In this document: positions 32,965-34,737 of the stretch, piece after piece
Layout: every line of letters begins with the position of its first letter
How positions within the stretch are numbered: the stretch's first letter is position 1
DNA from: an uncultured Blautia sp.
Lineage (GTDB): Bacteria > Bacillota > Clostridia > Lachnospirales > Lachnospiraceae
Assembly: GCA_900553515.1 (NCBI GenBank)
Contig: USDN01000027.1
Coordinates: 1-34,737, forward strand
Length of the DNA: 34,737 nucleotides
Direction: 5' to 3'
The notes under the pieces: generated by a model
Seen by the model: only the letters and a program-made list of their open reading frames with translations
What the model was told of the DNA's origin: nothing
The model's database searches: none
Position numbers and translations under genes: made by a program

Positions 32965-33011
32965 ATTAACAGAGTTAAACAGAACATATATCTGGAAAGG
33001 GGATTTTGGTT

Positions 33012-33836
33012 ATGGCAATGAATATTGATTTTACTGGAAAGACAGTCCTTGTTACAGGTGGTGGACGTGGACTGGGTAAAGAGATGGCACTTCAGTTTGC
33101 AGGATGTGGCGCAAACGTATATATTGCAAACCGTAAAGAAGATCAGGGCCTTGCTACTGTAAAAGAGATCGAGGCACTTGGCGTAAAGGGCGGCTTTACA
33201 AAATGTGATGTAGCTGTGGAAGAAGACGTTAAGAAGCTGATCGCTGACGCAGCAGCATTTGGCGGCGGAAAGATCGATGTGATCGTAAATGCAGCAGGCG
33301 TAATTTCCCTTCAGGATATGATGCATACAACTACAGAAGAGGTTCAGAGACTGTTCAATATCAATGTAGTGGGAACCGTACATATGATCAAACATGGTCT
33401 GGCACATCTGGAAGCAAATAAGGGCGGAAACATGATCCTTGTATCCTCTATTGCAGGCAGAGACGGTATGGGAATGCTCCAGACTTACAGCGCATCCAAG
33501 GCAGCTGTAACAAGCCTGATGCAGTCCGCAGCAAAACATGCAGCTCCTTACGGAGTCCGTGTAAATGCTATTCTCCCGGGAATTATCCGTACAGCAATGT
33601 GGGAAGAGATCCTGGAAGGCATGAACAATGGCTGGGATCCAGAAGTTCATAATGAACTGACTCCTGAGAAACGTGAAGAACTGTGGAATGCTTCCGTTAA
33701 GAGCATGATCCCGCTGGGACATGATCAGAAGGAAGAAGATATTGCCTGGGCAACCGTATTCCTTGCAAGTGACTTCGCCCGCGAGATCACAAGCCAGGCA
33801 CTGTGCATTGATGGTGGTACTACCTCCGGAAGATAA
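33012..33836 (+). CDS. Short-chain dehydrogenase/reductase (SDR)
   Basis: This is a classical SDR, an NAD(P)-dependent oxidoreductase of the cytoplasm. The 274-residue protein shows the cofactor motif VTGGGRGLGKEMA near residue 13, NAAGV near 93, the catalytic Ser in ILVSSIAGRDG, the YSASK catalytic Tyr/Lys near 162-166, PGIIRTAM, and the C-terminal CIDGGTTSGR. The start at 33012 is preferred over a TTG at 33006 because GGAAAGGGG lies 9 nt upstream of it. It has its own promoter and terminator. The substrate cannot be told from sequence; relatives act on sugars, steroids or ketoacyl compounds. Confidence 0.88.
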   Translation: MAMNIDFTGKTVLVTGGGRGLGKEMALQFAGCGANVYIANRKEDQGLATVKEIEALGVKGGFTKCDVAVEEDVKKLIADAAAFGGGKIDVIVNAAGVISLQDMMHTTTEEVQRLFNINVVGTVHMIKHGLAHLEANKGGNMILVSSIAGRDGMGMLQTYSASKAAVTSLMQSAAKHAAPYGVRVNAILPGIIRTAMWEEILEGMNNGWDPEVHNELTPEKREELWNASVKSMIPLGHDQKEEDIAWATVFLASDFAREITSQALCIDGGTTSGR

Positions 33837-33891
33837 TCATATGACATGAATTGAAAAATTTAAATTAAAGAAATAAAGAGATAAAAAGAGC

Positions 33892-33933
33892 AGCCGCTTT
33901 TGGAAAATGAATTCCATTAGCGGCTATTTTTTT
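33892..33933 (+). terminator. Intrinsic terminator after the SDR gene
   Basis: AGCCGCT (33892-33898) pairs with AGCGGCT (33919-33925), with an inner TGGAA/TTCCA stem and seven T (33927-33933). It overlaps the end of the broken ATPase gene on the other strand. Confidence 0.85.
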
Positions 33934-34721
33934 AATTCCATTCCTCTGCCAGTAGGAAATCCCGTATGTTGCGGTGTTTAATTCCGTTTCTGCTCATGTC
34001 GAATTCATCCAGAGAGACAACATATTTCGGGTAGTTATCACGGATGTTATCATATGCTCCAAACTCACGCTGGATGGTTTCATCGGATGCCAGCAAATAG
34101 GTAACCTGAACATACAGTTTTTCCCCGCGTTTGTCGCATACAAAGTCAATTTCCTTGTTTCCGGTTTTGCCTACTGTAACTTTATAGTCCCGGCGCAAAA
34201 GTTCCAGATAAAAGATACTTTTGAAAGCATTTCTGGATCGGTTCATCTGGCGCAATGGGGCGATACAGTTCCAGGAACTCTGCAAAGGAGAATGGATAAA
34301 TAATAAACTCCACATAACGTCCGCCAAGATAAGTGGAAAGCTCACTGGAAAGAAGCTTTGCGTTTGAACCGGTGATATAGATGTCGCAGTCAAGGGATAC
34401 ACGCAGGGAGTTGATACACTTCTCCCAGGCGTCTACCTCTTGGATCTCGTCAAAAAAAAGATAAACCTTTCCTTGTATGGCAGAAGCGCGCCGGAGGATC
34501 TCATCATGAAGGGCCTGGGCGGTACAGAGATGGGCGTTGCTCATATTCTCAAAATTGAGGGAAATAAACTGGCTGCCGTCAACGCCGAAAGCCAGCAGTT
34601 CCTCTTTGATCAGGTCCAACATGACCGACTTTCCGCAACGTCGAATACCGGTCATCACTTTTATAAACTCCGATCCGATGAACGGACGGATACGGCTCAT
34701 ATACAATTCGCGTTTAATCAT
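33932..34721 (-). pseudogene. Broken AAA_14/DUF4143 ATPase gene (internal deletion plus frameshift)
   Basis: The N-terminal part (34721 down to about 34210) encodes MIKRELYMSRIRPFIGSEFI with Walker A TGIRRCGKSVMLDLI, Walker B YLFFDEIQEVDAWE and the sensor-like ITGSNAKLLS, as in the AAA_14 domain. It stops at a TAA at 34182. The C-terminal part reads in another frame: FYLELLRRDYKVTVG, GNKEIDFVCDKRGEKLYVQV and RNIRDFLLAEEWN, as in the DUF4143 nuclease-like end. The middle of the family, about 130-150 residues, is missing. The break lies near 34200-34240. The start codon at 34721 has GGGGGG upstream, and the window ends 16 nt beyond. Such genes are common and often decayed in gut bacteria. Confidence 0.85.
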
Positions 34722-34737
34722 GAATTTCATCCCCCCT

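Noticed and set aside
32928..33722. 264-codon minus-strand frame opposite the SDR gene
   Set aside because: Cys/His-rich composition with no known pattern; the plus-strand SDR has all expected motifs.

Overview
The window looks like chromosomal DNA of a member of the Clostridia, most likely Lachnospiraceae. This rests on the gene families and on features such as the short form of ThiC, AAGGAGG-type ribosome binding sites, TTGACA/TATAAT promoters, a surface protein with choline-binding-type repeats, and a mosaic of housekeeping and gut-type accessory genes. I cannot place it to genus. No rRNA, tRNA or CRISPR array was seen.

Layout. (1) 1-4645: an MreB/Mbl cell-shape gene with its own promoter and terminator, then recD2 and comF, closed by a terminator. 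(2) 4646-6700: an IS1634-like insertion sequence with an intact transposase on the minus strand. (3) 6729-9824: moeA, then a guanine-type purine riboswitch with a terminator in front of guanine deaminase (guaD). (4) 9785-14990: a debris-like intergenic region holding a remnant of an AAA-ATPase-like gene, then patB-tatD-rsmA, a shortened oleate-hydratase-like protein and a zinc-ribbon protein. (5) 15015-22268, minus strand: a LysR-type regulator, then a NikA-like binding protein, two permeases, two ATPases and an M14-type deacylase. (6) 22311-24841: TPP riboswitch, thiC, thiE. (7) 25017-31550: a 1615-residue secreted wall-associated protein, an ApbE lipoprotein starting right after it, and an ArsC/Spx-like protein. 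(8) 31589-34737: a UPF0303/GlcG-like protein, an unknown membrane protein, an SDR oxidoreductase, and a broken DUF4143 ATPase gene at the edge.

How parts work together. The NikA-like operon is a complete five-gene importer that also carries a cytoplasmic deacylase, so an acylated ligand or metal-ligand complex may be imported and then cleaved. Two copies of one LysR-type dyad lie at nearly the same distance from the regulator gene and the binding-protein gene, which predicts autoregulation and control of the operon. The thiamine genes are controlled by TPP. Guanine deaminase is controlled by a guanine-type aptamer.

The most unusual item is a 119-nt structured element present twice (14872-14990 and 23940-24058). 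Both copies have the same length, both start at the stop codon of the preceding gene, and almost all of the first hairpin's stem differences are compensatory, while every difference in the second half falls outside stems. I know of no name for it.
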